DNA from: Flavobacteriales bacterium
GTDB lineage: Bacteria > Bacteroidota > Bacteroidia > Flavobacteriales_C > GCA-002722245
Length of the DNA: 64,000 nucleotides
NCBI GenBank assembly: GCA_023251095.1
Contig: JAHEZL010000010.1
Coordinates: forward strand, 1 to 64,000
Reading direction: 5' to 3'
This document shows positions 63,939 to 64,000 of the stretch, one piece after another. The notes under the pieces were generated by a model that did no database searches, had not been told where the DNA came from, and worked only from the letters and a program-made list of their open reading frames with translations. The translations under genes were made by a program, and so were the position numbers. The stretch's first letter is position 1. Every line of letters starts with the position of its first letter.

Positions 63939-64000
63939 ACTTAACACATTTAATTTTAGTGTGGCCATTTTATATAAACTTCAATTTAATAATGCAATTA

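Overview
The window is an AT-rich chromosomal segment from a gliding-type Bacteroidota, close to Flavobacteriia in gene content. Reasons: gldE-gldD follow mutY-ssb, gldK-L-M-N close the window, several secreted proteins carry a type IX secretion (T9SS) C-terminal sorting domain, the HU and bS22/mS38-like genes lie next to each other, atpD-atpC form a separate pair, promoters match TTTG-N18-TAnnTTTG, and starts lack Shine-Dalgarno sequences.

Layout. 1-22.7 kb is ordinary core genome: a tiny basic ribosomal-type protein, a TPR protein, HU, mutY-ssb-gldE-gldD, a copper-chaperone/heme A synthase operon, rplU-rpmA, plsC, bacilliredoxin, tadA, a membrane cytochrome c with hflX, metB with a 57-residue membrane protein, nfu, nadB with a flippase-like protein and a methyltransferase, ribF, and atpDC. 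44.5-52.0 kb is the branched-chain amino acid locus: ilvD, then a peptide-coded attenuator, then ilvB-ilvN-ilvA-(lipoprotein)-ilvC. 52.0-57.4 kb is a four-protein phosphorelay: NIT-domain kinase, REC-PAS-kinase-REC hybrid, Hpt protein and a membrane-anchored receiver. 57.5-64 kb holds an AI-2E-family transporter, a small outer-membrane-like protein and gldK-gldL-gldM-gldN, the T9SS core and gliding motor.

The striking region is 23.7-44.7 kb, downstream of ilvC. The 3' end of ilvC (56-178 bp, ending at the stop codon and followed by an intrinsic terminator hairpin) recurs six more times, always in the ilvC orientation, at about 40.7, 38.8, 36.1, 29.0, 25.8 and 23.8 kb. Copies A-E still encode the ilvC C-terminus and differ from the resident gene mostly at synonymous sites; the farthest copy, F, is decayed. 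Between copies sit accessory modules: an ECF sigma/anti-sigma pair with a serine hydrolase; a Fic protein with a small membrane protein; two large delta-60-repeat T9SS cargo proteins; an SDGT-repeat T9SS protein; and a block with an S41 peptidase plus glpD/glpT/glpQ. In three modules the stop codon of the cargo gene lies within about 10 bp of the ilvC fragment. This looks like repeated accretion of cassettes at the ilvC 3' end, each event displacing a once-functional gene end. No recombinase is visible in the window.

Other points of interest: an orphan lasso-peptide-like precursor of 42 residues between the ilvC stop and its terminator; a valine/isoleucine leader peptide with mutually exclusive hairpins before ilvB; a motif shared by the sigma-factor and serine-hydrolase promoters; and a repeat array over the fic start codon.
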